A stretch of DNA of 64,000 bases, taken from NCBI GenBank assembly GCA_030278955.1, contig JAOANR010000013.1:39530191-39594190 (forward strand), read 5' to 3'. This document shows, piece after piece, positions 11,779 to 23,213 of this stretch. Under the pieces are notes generated by a model. That model searched no databases, had not been told where the DNA came from, and saw nothing but the letters and a program-made list of their open reading frames with translations. The position numbers and the translations under genes were made by a program. The first letter of the stretch is position 1; the number at the start of each line of letters is the position of its first letter. This DNA is from Hygrophila difformis. Its lineage: Eukaryota > Streptophyta > Magnoliopsida > Lamiales > Acanthaceae.

Positions 11779-13040
11779 ATGGTTTTTTCAGCACCATCAG
11801 CTGGTGCAAGCATACCATCGGTGACTCTGAGGGGCTGCGACAAGCCCATGCCGGTCATCGGCATGGGCACGTCGTCCTACCCCCTCCCCGAACACCAACT
11901 AATTAAAACCGCCATCCTGGAAGCCATCAGGGCCGGGTACCGCCACTTCGACACTGCTTTCGCCTACGGCTCCGAGAAGCCCGTCGGGGACGCCGTAGCC
12001 GAGGCCTTGCGCCTCGGCCTCGTCCCCTCCCGGGACGACCTCTTCATCACCACGAAGCTGTGGGCCAGCTTCGCCGATCCCTCTCAGATTGTCCAAGCTT
12101 GCAGAATGAGCCTCCAGTACTTAATTATTAACTAACTAACCTCCTTTCATTTCCATTCAACAACAATTACTCTATATTACCTATATCTTACATGTATTAA
12201 TTATACTACAGGAATCTTGGATTGGAGTATGTGGATATGTACTTGATACACGTACCCGTGAGGCTGACGGAGATGGTCCGGAAGACCCCCGTGCCGGAGG
12301 AGCTCATCCGGCCTATGGATTTCGAGGCCGTGTGGCCGGCCATGGAGGAGTGCAAGAATTTGGGGCTCACGAAAGGGATTGGCGTCAGCAATTTCTCGTG
12401 CAGGATGATCGATCGGATCCTCTCCGTCGCCAAAATCCCCCCGGCTTTAAATCAAGTGAGTTGCCTCAAATCAGCAAAATACGAGGACTTGGCTCGGTGG
12501 TCAAATGTTTAAAAAAAAATAAGAAAAAAGAAAATCTAACTCTCATCATAAAAACAATACTACCAAACACTTATTATATCTGATATTTGATTCAATTCGT
12601 TTCGGTTTTTTTTTTTTTTGGGGGGGGGAAAAATCAAACAGGTTGAGATAAACACAACCTGGCAGCAGAAGGAGCTGAGGGAATTCTGCAAGGCAAAAGG
12701 CGTGCACGTGACGGCATATTCGGCTCTGGGCGCCCCAAACAACACCAGGTGGGGAGACAACAGAATCATCGACAACGATGTTCTTGGAGACATTGCCAGG
12801 GCCAGAGGGAAAACCGTTGCTCAGGTGGCTCTGCGGTGGGTGTACGAGCAAGGAGCGAGCGTGGTGGCGAAGAGCTTCAACAGGGAAAGGATGAAGGAGA
12901 ATCTCGGGATATTCGATTGGTGTCTGAACGAGGATGATTCGGACAAGATCAGCCGAATCCCCAGCCAGGGAAAGGTCGTCACTTTGGAGGGCATTTTCGG
13001 GCCCCATCCTATGATCTTGGAGCTCGATGCTGAGGTTTAA
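11779..13040 (+). CDS. NADPH-dependent aldo-keto reductase, AKR4-like, gene 1 (three exons)
   Basis: Exons 11779-12116, 12212-12455 and 12642-13040 have GT/AG borders and join in frame to 326 residues, the usual AKR length. The start at 11779 is chosen because it aligns with the paralogue; an in-frame ATG at 11569 lies in the promoter. Family motifs: [23 protein letters not shown] with catalytic Asp58 and Tyr63; TTKLW with Lys93; YLIHVP with His126; [45 protein letters not shown], the NADPH phosphate-contact region. The catalytic tetrad is intact. Closest types known to me are codeinone reductase, methylecgonone reductase and deoxymugineic acid synthase-like enzymes; the true substrate carbonyl is unknown. 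Odd points: Val instead of the common Trp after the catalytic His, a C-terminus ending LELDAEV, and no third intron, unlike the paralogue at 25146. Probably cytosolic; no signal peptide. Confidence 0.93.
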
Positions 13041-13336
13041 ACAGGCGGGGATCTTAATTATATATGTACCGTGTTAAGAACAGGAGATCAAACTATTTCG
13101 ATTGATGTGGGGGTGTCAGCATATGTAATGGATTGGTTGTAAGAATTTATTCGAGCTTTGGAGAGAGTGGGAAACTAGCAATTGTCTTTTTCATTTGTTT
13201 TTTTTTTTCTTGTTAAAATTCTTCCCTGCATAAAAGTCCAGTCTTTGCAACTTCCAGAATTTTGTGTTTGGATTTGTGTACTCGTTACTTTATACATTAA
13301 GGATGTGGAAACTTTTTGTTTTGTACAGTATCTATT

Positions 13337-13342
13337 AATAAA
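13337..13342 (+). terminator. Possible polyadenylation signal downstream of AKR gene 1
   Basis: AATAAA about 300 bp after the stop codon. Plant signals are loose, so the real cleavage site may lie nearer the stop. Confidence 0.3.
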
Positions 13343-13729
13343 ATAGTCTGGCTTTATGAATCACTTCTTGGGAATATATCAAATACTACTATATTAATGT
13401 GCCATCGAGTTGCATTATTTTATTCTTATCTGTTTCTTTACTTTTTAATTTTCACAATCTCATGTTCATTTTATTATGTCAACCAACCGTCAGTAATAAG
13501 TTCGTTTAGTATACAAATTAGCTATGAGGGAGAGTGATGGGAGATAAAGTAATGTGGTGGGTGAGTGATATTTTTGTGATGGGTTAAAAATATCATCATA
13601 AAAACATATTTCGGCACAACGTTTATAAATATTACAAAAATTATGCGAAACATTTACATAATAATTTTACCATCACAAACATAAACTCACTCATCACAGT
13701 TTGTACGTGCAACAGTACATGCACACCAA

Positions 13730-14054
13730 TGTTGATATCCCACATTCGGTTAAAATGTGGTCCTCCTACTACCTTATATGGTTGGGAGCAACTCCACCTA
13801 TCACCAATTGGTTTTAGGTGTGAGCCTCCCATCCATGAATCTCTACATGGTATCAAAGCTATGGTTGCCCGGGTTGGGTATATTTAATCCTGAATTTAAA
13901 TTTGATTTCGAGATGGATATCATCTCGAGGGGAGGGTGCTGATATCCCACATTCGGTTAAAATGTGGTCCTCCTACTACCTTATATGGTTGGGAGCAACT
14001 CTACCTATCACCAATTGGTTTTAGGTGTGAGCCTCCCATCCATGAATCTCTACA
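13730..14054 (+). mobile_element. TRIM (miniature LTR retrotransposon), complete
   Basis: Two 118-bp direct repeats (13730-13847 and 13937-14054) both run from TG(T/C)TGATATCCCAC to CTCTACA and differ at only two positions seen. Immediately after the first is TGGTATCAAAGCTATGG, a match to the initiator-tRNA-Met primer-binding site. A purine tract CGAGGGGAGGG (13926-13936) lies just before the second LTR. The perfect 5-bp target duplication ACCAA flanks the whole (13725-13729, 14055-14059). The interior is about 89 bp and encodes nothing. This is a textbook TRIM that depends on other elements' enzymes. Confidence 0.95.
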
Positions 14055-14059
14055 ACCAA

Positions 14060-14902
14060 GAGAGTCCCTCCGTCTGTCAAATACGTTGTGCACAACTAAA
14101 ATTTGTCTTAACAGTCTATGTGGAAGAATTTCAATCCACTCTCTATTATAAACTTAATTCAAATATTTTCCACTCGGCTAAATATTGTGTACATTCGTTC
14201 GCTCCCAAACATCAACATTCTCTTTTAAATCACCATAGATTCTAGAAACATATCGTTCGAGAATTGTAGCAAAATTCTATCACGGGGGTTGTCTATTTGT
14301 CGCCACTTTGACTTTAAACCTTTATATTTGTAGAATTTTTAGCTAAGGTAGTTAGTTGATTTATTGAAAACATTAATAAAGGTTTGTGGTAAAAGTTTCT
14401 AGACTAACCGGCACTTTATATTTTAATTTGAAAAGTGGAGCTTTTCAGAGTAAACTTTATATAAAAATTATTTTTATACAATAAAGAATTCTGTAATTAA
14501 TGTTATCAGACCATTTCATGTAGTACTTTATAATTAACAATATATAGATGACCCATATTGCATGCGGGTCAAAGTATGCCCTGAGCTCATCAGGAGAAAT
14601 ATTCCATGGACAGTAGTCCAAGAAAGCCGTCTCTGTCATATGCTCCCATGTTCAACAATACTACTCCATCTGTCCCATCTCATTTTCATTTTGGGCCGGT
14701 TTTTACTTCAAACACATAAAAATATACTAGAATAAGGACACACCACAAATTTTTATCAATTTTACCCTTTCAAACCTAAAAAGAAAATTGGAGTCCAGGT
14801 CTTTATTTTCCAACATATCGGGAGGTTTAGGTTTAGGGGGCACACGCACAAAATTGGAAGAGGCAGAGGCGAGAAGAAGAGGATTGGTCAGTGCATTATT
14901 TC
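14060..14902. other. Intergenic DNA with a possible - strand exon (about 14727-14910)
   Basis: The first 580 bp are AT-rich and featureless. From about 14910 down to 14727 on the - strand an open frame reads VAHGNNALTNPLLLASASSN followed by a Pro/Lys stretch and a charged segment. Its composition is more gene-like than the neighbours. I do not recognise it. It may belong with the - strand frames at 19303-19719 (see that entry). Confidence 0.35.
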
Positions 14903-15129
14903 CGTGGGCAACACAAAAATAGGTGAAAATAGTCACTTACAAATCCAAGCTCAATGCAGTCGCTGACCACGACGAAATCTGCTACAGAAATCATTTGGTC
15001 TCCGTTTCGCGACAGAATACCACGACAGAGGAGAGTGGTCGTCGTTTGGCAACGGATTCAACAACGGAATCACTTCAGTTGCTGAATCGCGACGGATACC
15101 GCGACGGATTCTTCTATCGCTGAAGGAAT

Positions 15130-17450
15130 TAGGGTTTATACGCAATTTTCTTGCTGTCTTTGCCCTTTTCACACATACTCCATTCCCTTTCACCAAGATT
15201 CGCTCCTCCTCACTCGATTTTCACCAGAATCTCTGCCCCCACCACCATTTTCAATCTCTCACGCCGGAGGCCTCTCCCTCCCTCAGGTCCCCATCCGGCG
15301 CCACCATCTACCTCATGGACGCCCACCTGCGCAAGCCTCCAGTCTCCGGTCTTCAATTGCCAGCAGCCGCGCTGCCCAAACGAGTCCGACACCTCCCTCT
15401 CTTCGCGGTCGCCGCCCACCTCGCAAATCCGGCAAGCCCTCTTCTTGCCCGTCGCACTCAATCCCTCACAAACTCCAAGCCCTCGATGGCCACCACATTT
15501 CCTGTGCCTCCAGAAAAAGTTTTTGTCTTTCAGGTATTGCTCTTGGTACTTTCTTCACGTTATTAAGTTTCTTACAAATTTCCCTGGGTATAGCTATCTG
15601 TTTTGTTGTTTGGATTCCTGTATTCTAAAATTATTTCTATTGAGTTTTTGTTGTTTCGAATATTATTTCTATCAGTCAAGTCTTTGAATGCAAGAAGTAG
15701 GACGAGGAAATTCTGGATTCCAAAATAATTTTATACGATTGATTATATAGTGGCCATATTTTGATATATTTCACATTATATGTTTCCTTTGTTATTCAAC
15801 TATTAATCTATAATAATTGGGAGAAGTATATTCTAAACTTTAAAGCCCGAAGCCCCGTTTGATAGCAGATATTACAACCGCCTATTAGCCTCTACTTTGT
15901 CTCTTATTAGCCTCTAATTTGTTTCATTTACATGGTCTTTGTTGACATATTCATGGAGCTCATGAAGGACAAGGATTGGGGAACAACTTCTTGTCCCATA
16001 TTAGTGTTGTTGATGAGATATTTCATGTTTTAAGTAAGCTTACTCTCTTTTTGTTGGCTATTACATTTACAGTTGGTAATGTTTAATTCGTTGTGATTAT
16101 TTGTGGTGGCCCTTACTTTATAAAATCAAACTTTATTGTATTTGAATGTATTATGTCTAACAAGGTGCTTTAGACTTTGGATGCTCCACATTATTATACC
16201 TTGTTTTCCTATGATTAAGAAAATCTTAGAGGTTGCCCACATTTAGACTTTGAATGCTCCACATTATTATACCTTGTATTATGTAATCATTGCCTAAATT
16301 CTTCTTGTAAAGTCATATGGGTTTACTTATATACTTGTGGAGATGTTGCTAGGATCTTGAGTTCATGAATAGGAGAATTGATGACCTTGAGAAGAGCATG
16401 ACTGGCGATTTGAGGGGCTCCAAGCATTGGGAATGGCCAAATAGTTGTCATGACAGAAGGCTACGAAGGAAAGGTAATATACTAGCTAGGAGTATTAGTT
16501 TACTTAGTATTTTCTTGTTTGGATTTAGACTAAGTTTTCGGTGTTGAATGAATTGGTTAGTAGGATGCTGCAACACTTATGTATAATGATGCATTGTTGC
16601 TTGCTTTTGTATTTTGCAGGTATTGTTTGCTAATGCACCATACTAAAGAATAACTGATGAAGTTTGGATTTACTAACGCCATGGTTATAAACCAAGAATG
16701 GTAACTAACTTATCAATTATGTACTTATGCTTATTCCTTTTGCTTGGCAATCAATCTGCATGTGATATGTCTCTTGTGTTTATTGCTCGCGATTTGTATT
16801 GTTTGGGCATCTTTACCCTTGGAAGTTATTTTTTGATTGAGTGTTGCTGATCATTTGTAGGGGTGGGGTTGGGGATTTATGTTTTGTTGTGTTCTTACTT
16901 ACAAGAAATGTCGATTAATGGTTATGATGGTGGAGAGAAATGGTCAGGTTTGCCTAGAGATACGGTAAGTTCATAGAGTGGTTCCGTCTCTGGAATACTG
17001 TGTCCGACTCTGCATTTTGTGGTTTGGTTGAGTTAATATTTTTATTGTTCCTGCAATATATAGTTTATAGTTGTCTTGTTAACTGGGTTGATCCGTTCAA
17101 TATTTCTTTCTTGTTCTTTTATGTTTTGTTACTGGGTTGATTCTTTTATTTATTTTTGTCTTGTTCTTTTATGTTTTGAACTTTTCCATACTAATGTTGA
17201 TCCTGGGATTTTTTTTTTCCGGTTATTTTATTGGCTCGACGATTCACAAGTATTCTAGGGATTTATCTGTTTACGGGCTGATCTTCTAAAGATTATGCTT
17301 CAACATCCCGGTTTTGTCAATTGGGAAAAGGGATTTAAATCTAGTTAGACATTATTGCCAATTGAACTACATCAAGCTAATTATTCATAATCATGCAATT
17401 TTCAGGGGTGGAAGCATTCGTCGAAGTTGCAGAGGTGCTTTTATGGGAAT
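15130..17450 (+). other. Transcript-like cargo region, no recognisable protein
   Basis: A pyrimidine-rich, Pro/Ser-coding stretch (15150-15530) ends in a possible donor (TTTCAG/GTATTG near 15533). Further short islands with splice-like borders follow: near 16353-16475 (MNRRIDDLEKSMTGDLRG in frame, then GGTAATAT) and near 16905-16962 (MSINGYDGGEKWSGLPRDT, then GGTAAG). This looks like a spliced non-autonomous transposon transcript or a captured gene fragment. No family is recognised and I assign no function. Confidence 0.3.
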
Positions 17451-17462
17451 ACAGTTGTTGTA

Positions 17463-18691
17463 CGGAAAAAAGGATAAATAGGTCCTTTTTCTTTTTAAAA
17501 AATTCAAATCAGTCATTTTTCTATTTTATTACCAAAACAGTCCTCTACAAATGCTAATTATGTTCAAATCAGTCCTTTTTTCACTAATTATATTCTAATT
17601 GCTGACGTGGCAAGGGTTTTAATTTAAACCTCACACGTGTGCATAATATTAGTCCTTTTTCTTTTATCTTTTGTCAATTCAGTCCTAAACTTTTATTTTG
17701 TTCTATTTAGTCCTCTACCCCAATCACTCATTTTTATATTAATTGGCCTCAAACCTTTCAAATTATTTCATTTTAGGCCCAGAACCTTAATTTTTTTATT
17801 ATTACTAATACATTTATCAAATAAATGCCCAACATACTTCCGTAAATAAAACTAAATATCAAACCTCATACATTGGGTTTGACCGCCTTGTTACCGGGTC
17901 TTCGAAGTTCCGAATTTTACAGACTCTCTCTAACCACCCGACCGTAATGATGGTTCATTGGTTCTGGTTTCCTTCAGCAATAATCAGCACAATCATACTT
18001 TGTGGACAATAAAATTCAGGCTATTTTTTTAATATTTTTAATAATATTAATATTTTTCAATAAAACCAAGGCTTCCTGTATCCATAACCTTCCAAAAATT
18101 CAAGTTAAATTATTTACTCAAATATTGCTACATCCTAAGGTAGGACGCAAAATAAGATTCTGTTGATTGTTACTGAAGGAAACCAAAACCAACGAACAAT
18201 CGGTTGCGGTCGAGTGGTTATTAGAGAGAGTCCGTAAAATTCCGGTACTTGAAAGACCCGATAACAAAGCAGTCGAACCCAATATATGAGGTTTGGTGTT
18301 TAATTTTATTTATGGAAGTATGTTGTGCATTTATTTGATAAATGAATTAGTAATAATAAAAAATTTAAGGTTCTGGGCCTAAAATGAAATAATTTGAAAG
18401 GTTTGAGGCCAATTAATATAAAAATGAGTGATTGGGGTAGAGGACTAAATAGAACAAAATAAAAGTTTAGGACTGAATTGGCAAAAGATAAAAGAAAAAG
18501 TACTAATATTATGCACACGTGTCAGGTTTAAATTAAAACCCTTGCCACGTCAGCAATTAGAATATAATTAGTGAAAAAAGGACTGATTTGAACATAATTA
18601 GCATTTGTAGAGGACTGTTTTGGTAATAAAATAGAAAAAGGACTGATTTGAATTTTTTGAAAAGAAAAAGGACCTATTTATCTTTTTTCCG
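17463..18691. mobile_element. Foldback element with about 0.5-kb inverted arms
   Basis: The left arm begins CGGAAAAAAGGATAAATAGG (17463) and the right arm ends with its complement (18691). The arms, about 500 bp each, match closely; the unpaired centre is about 18000-18150. The 8-bp direct repeat TTGTTGTA flanks the element (17455-17462, 18692-18699). The open frames in the arms are mirror copies of each other, not genes. Probably a non-autonomous Mutator-type or hAT-type foldback element, nested inside the larger 14.9-19.3 kb element. Confidence 0.85.
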
Positions 18692-19302
18692 TTGTTGTAC
18701 TCTCATTTTGTAATGTGGAAGAATATGGCAATGTTTGATGATATTTGGTTTGGGATCTTTTCATTCGAATTATTGTTGATTGTAAATGAAGGGAATGTTT
18801 AATACTTGGAATGTTTTATGTTGATTGTTTATGGTATAATTGAAATGAGTAATGCTTTATTTGGAAGGTTAATATTATATTAATTATTTGATTCTGAAGA
18901 ATGAGGACTGCTATATAAAATCAGCACTGCTAATTTTGAAATATTTTTTCCTCCGGCGACGGAATATTTGCGACGGAATATTTCCGTTGCCAAAAAACAA
19001 TAAAAAATTTTCACTCTGACCCCTGACCGGCGACCCAAACCGCGACTGAATTTCCGTCGCTGTTATCGGCGACGGAATTCATTTCCGTCGCCATTTCTGT
19101 CGCAGAAGCCAGCGACAACCACTTTTTCCGTCGCAATCCAAATTCCTACAAGCACTTTTCTGACAGAATGATTTCCGTCGCGGATTCCGTCGCCGGACCT
19201 TCTAGCGATGGAATTTTGGGCCTCGGCGACAGAAATTTTCCGTCGCTGATTTGATTTTTTCTTGTTGTGTTCGTGGGCAACACCCTCGCAATTCTGCTAC
19301 AA

Positions 19303-19719
19303 TAAAAAAAAAAAAAAAAAACGGCCAGCATTGGCCGTTCGTCTATAGAGTGGATCGGCCAGTACTGGTCGGCCGTCTCTATATCCCAACTGCCAGTGCT
19401 GGTCGTTCGGATTTGAAAAGGATCGATCATCCGTTCGTTCCTTTCTCCAAACGCACAACTAATCTGCAATACAGAATGTAAAAAAACTTACTGGTTGTAT
19501 GAGTTCCATCTGATGTTGATGTTGGTATTGGTATTCATGTTCTTCCACCACATATTCATCATCATCATTCATGTCCATAGAATATGAATATGAAAAACGC
19601 ATAACAAAAAAACCCAAGGAGAACAAGCAGGGTTTTGGGTTTTGTTTGAACATGAAGAGACAGAGGGGAGAAAAAAAATTTGTGTGCCCAAATCCAATCC
19701 CAATGTGCCTTAATCCCAA
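19303..19719 (-). pseudogene. Unidentified - strand gene or gene fragment, apparently interrupted
   Basis: On the - strand an open frame (19719 to about 19488) contains MDMNDDDEYVVEEHEYQYQ, a His/Gln/Glu-rich stretch, and MELIQP, followed by a good donor (CCA/GTAAGT) and, 28 bp later, an acceptor-like TATTGCAG; that spacing is too short for a normal plant intron. The next frame (ISCAFGERNERMIDPF onward) runs to a poly-T/TATTGTAG acceptor-like site near 19303 and then CAGAATTGCGAGGGTGTTGC. The sequence GTGTTGCCCACG there is repeated at 14914-14903, where the frame at about 14910-14727 continues. I infer one locus split by the 14.9-19.3 kb element. The product is unknown. Confidence 0.3.
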
Positions 19720-19922
19720 CTCTTTTTATTTAATATATTGAGTAGGGGTATTTGAGATATTTTAGTTATGATTTGTGTGCCCTAACCAATTTTAAGTGTA
19801 TATAACCGTGGCCTTTCATTTTTAGTTTGTCCCAACACTTTGTTTCATTTTCTTTTTAGGAAATAATTAAATATTTAATCATCAACTTACCTATCACATC
19901 ATACCAATAAATAAATATAGTA

Positions 19923-20377
19923 CTCTCTCCGTCCCATTAAAAGTGACAACTTTCTTTTGGGCACGGGAATTTAGGTTGTGGTGTTTAGTAGTTAAAGTAG
20001 TGTGAGTAAATTTGACTAATCCATCCATCTAATTTATAATGGTTACGTTTGACTTTTAACCATATTATTATTTAACTTTGACTTAATATCATCGTAATGA
20101 TGTAAGTAGAAAGAAAGAATAGTCAATTGTGGTCTTGTTGGAATCGTCTAATCGTATAGTTTTAGAAAATATATTTTATGTAATTTTTATTTATACCCAT
20201 TTTGAGATATTAATTGTTAAACATATATAGGGACTTTGTGCAAAAAATACAATTGTCATTATTGTGGGGTTTTTAATCATGCTTATGTTAATCTAATTTG
20301 CTTAAAAGAAAAAGTGGCCAACCTTATTGGGACACCCCAAAAAGGAATAGTGGCCCCTTTTAATGGGACGGAGGGAG
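19923..20377. mobile_element. Stowaway-type MITE
   Basis: Ends CTCTCTCCGTCCCATTAAAA and TTTTAATGGGACGGAGGGAG are inverse copies and the element is flanked by TA on both sides (19921-19922, 20378-20379), as in Tc1/mariner-derived Stowaway elements. Non-coding. Confidence 0.8.
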
Positions 20378-20379
20378 TA

Positions 20380-21245
20380 TATTATAATTTCAAATCCACT
20401 ACCATAATAAATTCAAATTCACAACCATCACATCATACATAAATAAATAATAAAAAATTCAAACTCATTACAATCACATCACACCAATTCCTAATTTACC
20501 CTTACTTTAAACACTAACATACCCCTACAAAGTAGTACTAATTATCTCCATATAAAATACAGTGCCCAAAAGTTTTGAGTCACTTCAAGTGTGACGGAGG
20601 GAGTAGTATTTGTTACAGTCGAGGAGTACCTCATAAAATTTGGATTTTTTAAAATTATTTTTGGGGTCAAAATGGGGGAGCTGAAACTGAAACAACAATC
20701 GGATTCAACACAGATTGGTTACAGCCTTTTTTTCCATTTCATGTGTTGTGGGAAAATCTGTGAATTTGCAAATTCTTCTCAAAATCATATCTTCGGTAAA
20801 GAAAATAGGTTTTGGCCGTACTCAAAATCCAACCTGAATATAATCTTAGGCTAGGGTTTCAGATCTTATAGAACAATTGATTCAGAATCGACCTATGATC
20901 ATCCATAATCTTGACAACATCCCGTTTGAAAACCCGACTTGAACTTGGCCTCATGTTAAGTTTTGGGTCTTGCTGAACCCGATCCGACCCAACGGCCATC
21001 GCCCATCGGACCAATGTCCATGAAGGGAAAGACAAGTCTGACAAGGTGGTTGGAATGGAGCCATCATCATTTTAAACTAACATTATATTATACTTCGGTT
21101 ATGTTTGAGAGTCGGTATATTTGTTAGCAGATAGCAAATTTAGAGAGAGGACTGTGAAACAATATGTTGTTTTAATCCGCTATATGCTGACATCCAAACA
21201 TGATCGAACCGTTCTTATGAAATTGCAACATTTCACTTTTTGTTA
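20380..21245. other. AT-rich intergenic DNA with MITE remnants
   Basis: A right-end-like GACGGAGGGAG near 20593-20603 has no clear partner. A small element with similar inverted ends (TTATGTTTGAGAGTC at about 21099 and CATCCAAACATGATC at about 21190) may be a 110-bp hAT-like MITE. No gene was recognised; the frame at 20591-20854 has no family features. Confidence 0.35.
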
Positions 21246-21725
21246 CTCCCTCCGTCCCGCGAAGATTGAAGCCTTTCTTTTGGGCACGGTAATTTAGGTA
21301 GTGGAGTTTAGTAGTTAAAGTGGTGTGGGTATTTGTGTTTAAGATTATAATGAATTTTGATATTGTTTATTGTTTAACTTTGACTTAATATTATCGTAGT
21401 GATGTAATTTGAGAAAAATATTCAAATGTGGTCTTGTTAGAATCGTCTAATCGTGTAGTTTTAGAATATATATTTTATACAATTTTTATTTGTATCAATT
21501 TTGTAATATTAAGAGTTAAAGAAATATAAGGGACTTTGTGTAGGAAAGTAATAATGCATTGGAATTTGTGCAGAATAGTAAAAGTAAGTATTTTTAATGG
21601 GATTTGACAATAATTAAGATTCTAATCAAACTTATTAATTTAATTTTTCTAAAAACGGAAAGGGTTCAAACTTCGTGGGACACCCCAAAAAGGAATAGGG
21701 TTCAAACTTCGTGGGACGGAGGGAG
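21246..21725. mobile_element. Stowaway-type MITE
   Basis: Ends CTCCCTCCGTCCCGCGAAG and CTTCGTGGGACGGAGGGAG with TA on both sides. The right end carries a second copy of GGGTTCAAACTTCGTGGGAC about 40 bp inside the first, a small terminal duplication. Confidence 0.8.
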
Positions 21726-22051
21726 TACTATTTATTGTTTAACTTTGACTCAAATTTTTTACTATAGTTATACAACGAAAAAATATAGTCAAGTGAGATC
21801 TTGTTGGAATTGTCTTTTCTTGTAGTTTTATAATACCAACTTTTTATAATTTTTACTTTTACACAATTAAATTATTAATCATTAAAAAATTTCATTGAAC
21901 TGTACTGTGTGAATGTTTGTCATGAAAACATGTAAAGTATGTGCTACCCATTGCTATAATAATTATTACTACTTCCAAAGGCCCACTTTTTTAAATATGA
22001 AGTGTAGTATTGGTACTACAATAGGAGAACATGATCCACGTTCCATTCAAA

Positions 22052-22306
22052 TTGGTCCGTTATTTTTAGTTGTCTTTTTAGACTGTAAAAAATATTTCAA
22101 AATAGTTGTTATATTTAGGTAGTTATAAGTAGTTATGATATGTTGTATATTATTGCCCTTCACTTTACATAAATGCTAGTTGTTGACATTTATTAAGAAT
22201 GAGTTTAGTTGAAGGGTAAAAATATAAATTTATGAGTTAATTAATACAAACATTGATTGTTGAAATTGAGCTGAAAGAGACAACTAAAAAGGAACGGAGA
22301 AAGTAA
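22052..22306 (-). mobile_element. Stowaway-type MITE; contains the empty site of the Helitron at 31084
   Basis: In - orientation this is a close relative of the MITE at 30984-31611: both contain AGTTGTCTTTTTAG-type ends, TTAATTAACTCATAAATTTA and CCCTTCAACTAAACTCA. Here CTCA runs directly into TTCTTAATAAATG (near 22192-22212), whereas the other copy has a Helitron at exactly that point. Confidence 0.75.
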
Positions 22307-22423
22307 TAAAGACAACCAAGGGTTTAATAAATAAATACATGACACGCATTCCATTTAATACACACATCCAAGGGTTTAACTGTATTAATGATCATTAATA
22401 ATTATATTAAAGCATGATCTAAG

Positions 22424-23055
22424 TTTTTTTTTTTTAACAGCATACACAGGTTCGGAAATGAGTGGTGGGAGGCTATGCCAGACAAATTACAAAGGGGAAT
22501 AAAATGAAGGGAATGAGGCCGGTGGGGAATCGAACCTCCATCATTCCGTAGGAAATCAATGAACTTAGGGCCCGTTTGGATTGGCTTTTGAAAAAAGCAG
22601 AAGCCAAAAGCAGAAGCAGAAGTGAAAGCCAAAAGCAGAAGCAGGTAACTTTTGTGTTTGGATGGAATGTTTGAAAAGCAGCTTTTTTTCAAAAGTGTGT
22701 TTGGATGTGTAAAAGTAAAAAGTGCTTTTTAAATGTGTAAATTACCAAAAAGGACATGCTAATTAATATGATAATTATATTTATAGTGTAATTTATATTA
22801 AGTAATGAGGGTATTTAAGTCTTTGCACAATTTACGAAGTGCTTTTGGCTTCTGCTTTTTGGAGAAGCACCCCCTGGGCTGCTTCTCCCAAAAGCACTTT
22901 TGGAGCTTTTCGAGGTGCTTCTGCTTTTTTTGAAAAGCCAAACCAAACGTTTATTTTCCACCAAAAGTGCTTTTGGCAGAAGCAAAAGCCAAAAGCACCT
23001 TCCCAAAAGCCATTCCAAACACCCTCTTAAATATTTGGGCTAAGTCATCATCCAT
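22424..23055 (-). mobile_element. tRNA-derived SINE, copy 4, split by a Tourist MITE
   Basis: On the - strand the 5' part (about 23055-23027) reads GGATGATGACTTAGCCC-like sequence, then resumes at 22567 with the B-box-like GGAGGTTCGATTCCCC and the family tail to 22424, ending in a poly-T on the + strand. The interruption is the MITE at 22568-23026. Confidence 0.65.
22568..23026. mobile_element. Tourist-like (PIF/Harbinger) MITE
   Basis: The ends GGGCCCGTTTGGATTGGC and GCCATTCCAAACACCCTC are imperfect inverse copies. TTA flanks both sides (22565-22567, 23027-23029), the 3-bp duplication typical of PIF/Harbinger. The interior is packed with AGCAGAAGCC and GGCTTTTGCTTC words. 459 bp, non-coding, inserted in a SINE. 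Confidence 0.85.
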
Positions 23056-23213
23056 GATGTAAGTTTGAATCAATAGTAGTAATTAAAATACAGGATTTTG
23101 AAGTGGCACCGCATCAGCACACCTCTGTGGATCGGAAACTATGTACCTAAAGAAATTGAATAGAAAAATAACGGAATACATATTTTTTATTTATGAAATT
23201 GAATTATTAAATA

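Larger units (their letters stand above)
14915..19271. mobile_element. Large element with CGACGG subterminal repeats (CACTA-like), boundaries inferred
   Basis: CGACGG/CCGTCG words cluster at both ends (about 14950-15120 and 18950-19250), like CACTA subterminal arrays. The right end reads TTTTTTCTTGTTGTG (ending 19269), the inverse of CACAACAAGAAAA, a plausible CACTA-type terminus. A matching left terminus was not found. The 12-bp direct repeat CGTGGGCAACAC flanks the region (14903-14914 and 19272-19283); that is longer than the 3 bp normal for CACTA, so either the class or the boundary is uncertain. Inside are a GC-rich leader-like stretch (15150-15530), intron-like DNA and a nested foldback element (17463-18691). 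Confidence 0.55.

Noticed and set aside
17637..18518. Two 70-codon frames starting MCIILVLFLLSF
   Set aside because: They are mirror copies in the arms of a foldback element, not genes.
14915..19271. Firm CACTA assignment for this element
   Set aside because: Only one CACTA-like terminus was found and the flanking direct repeat is 12 bp, so it was left as CACTA-like.
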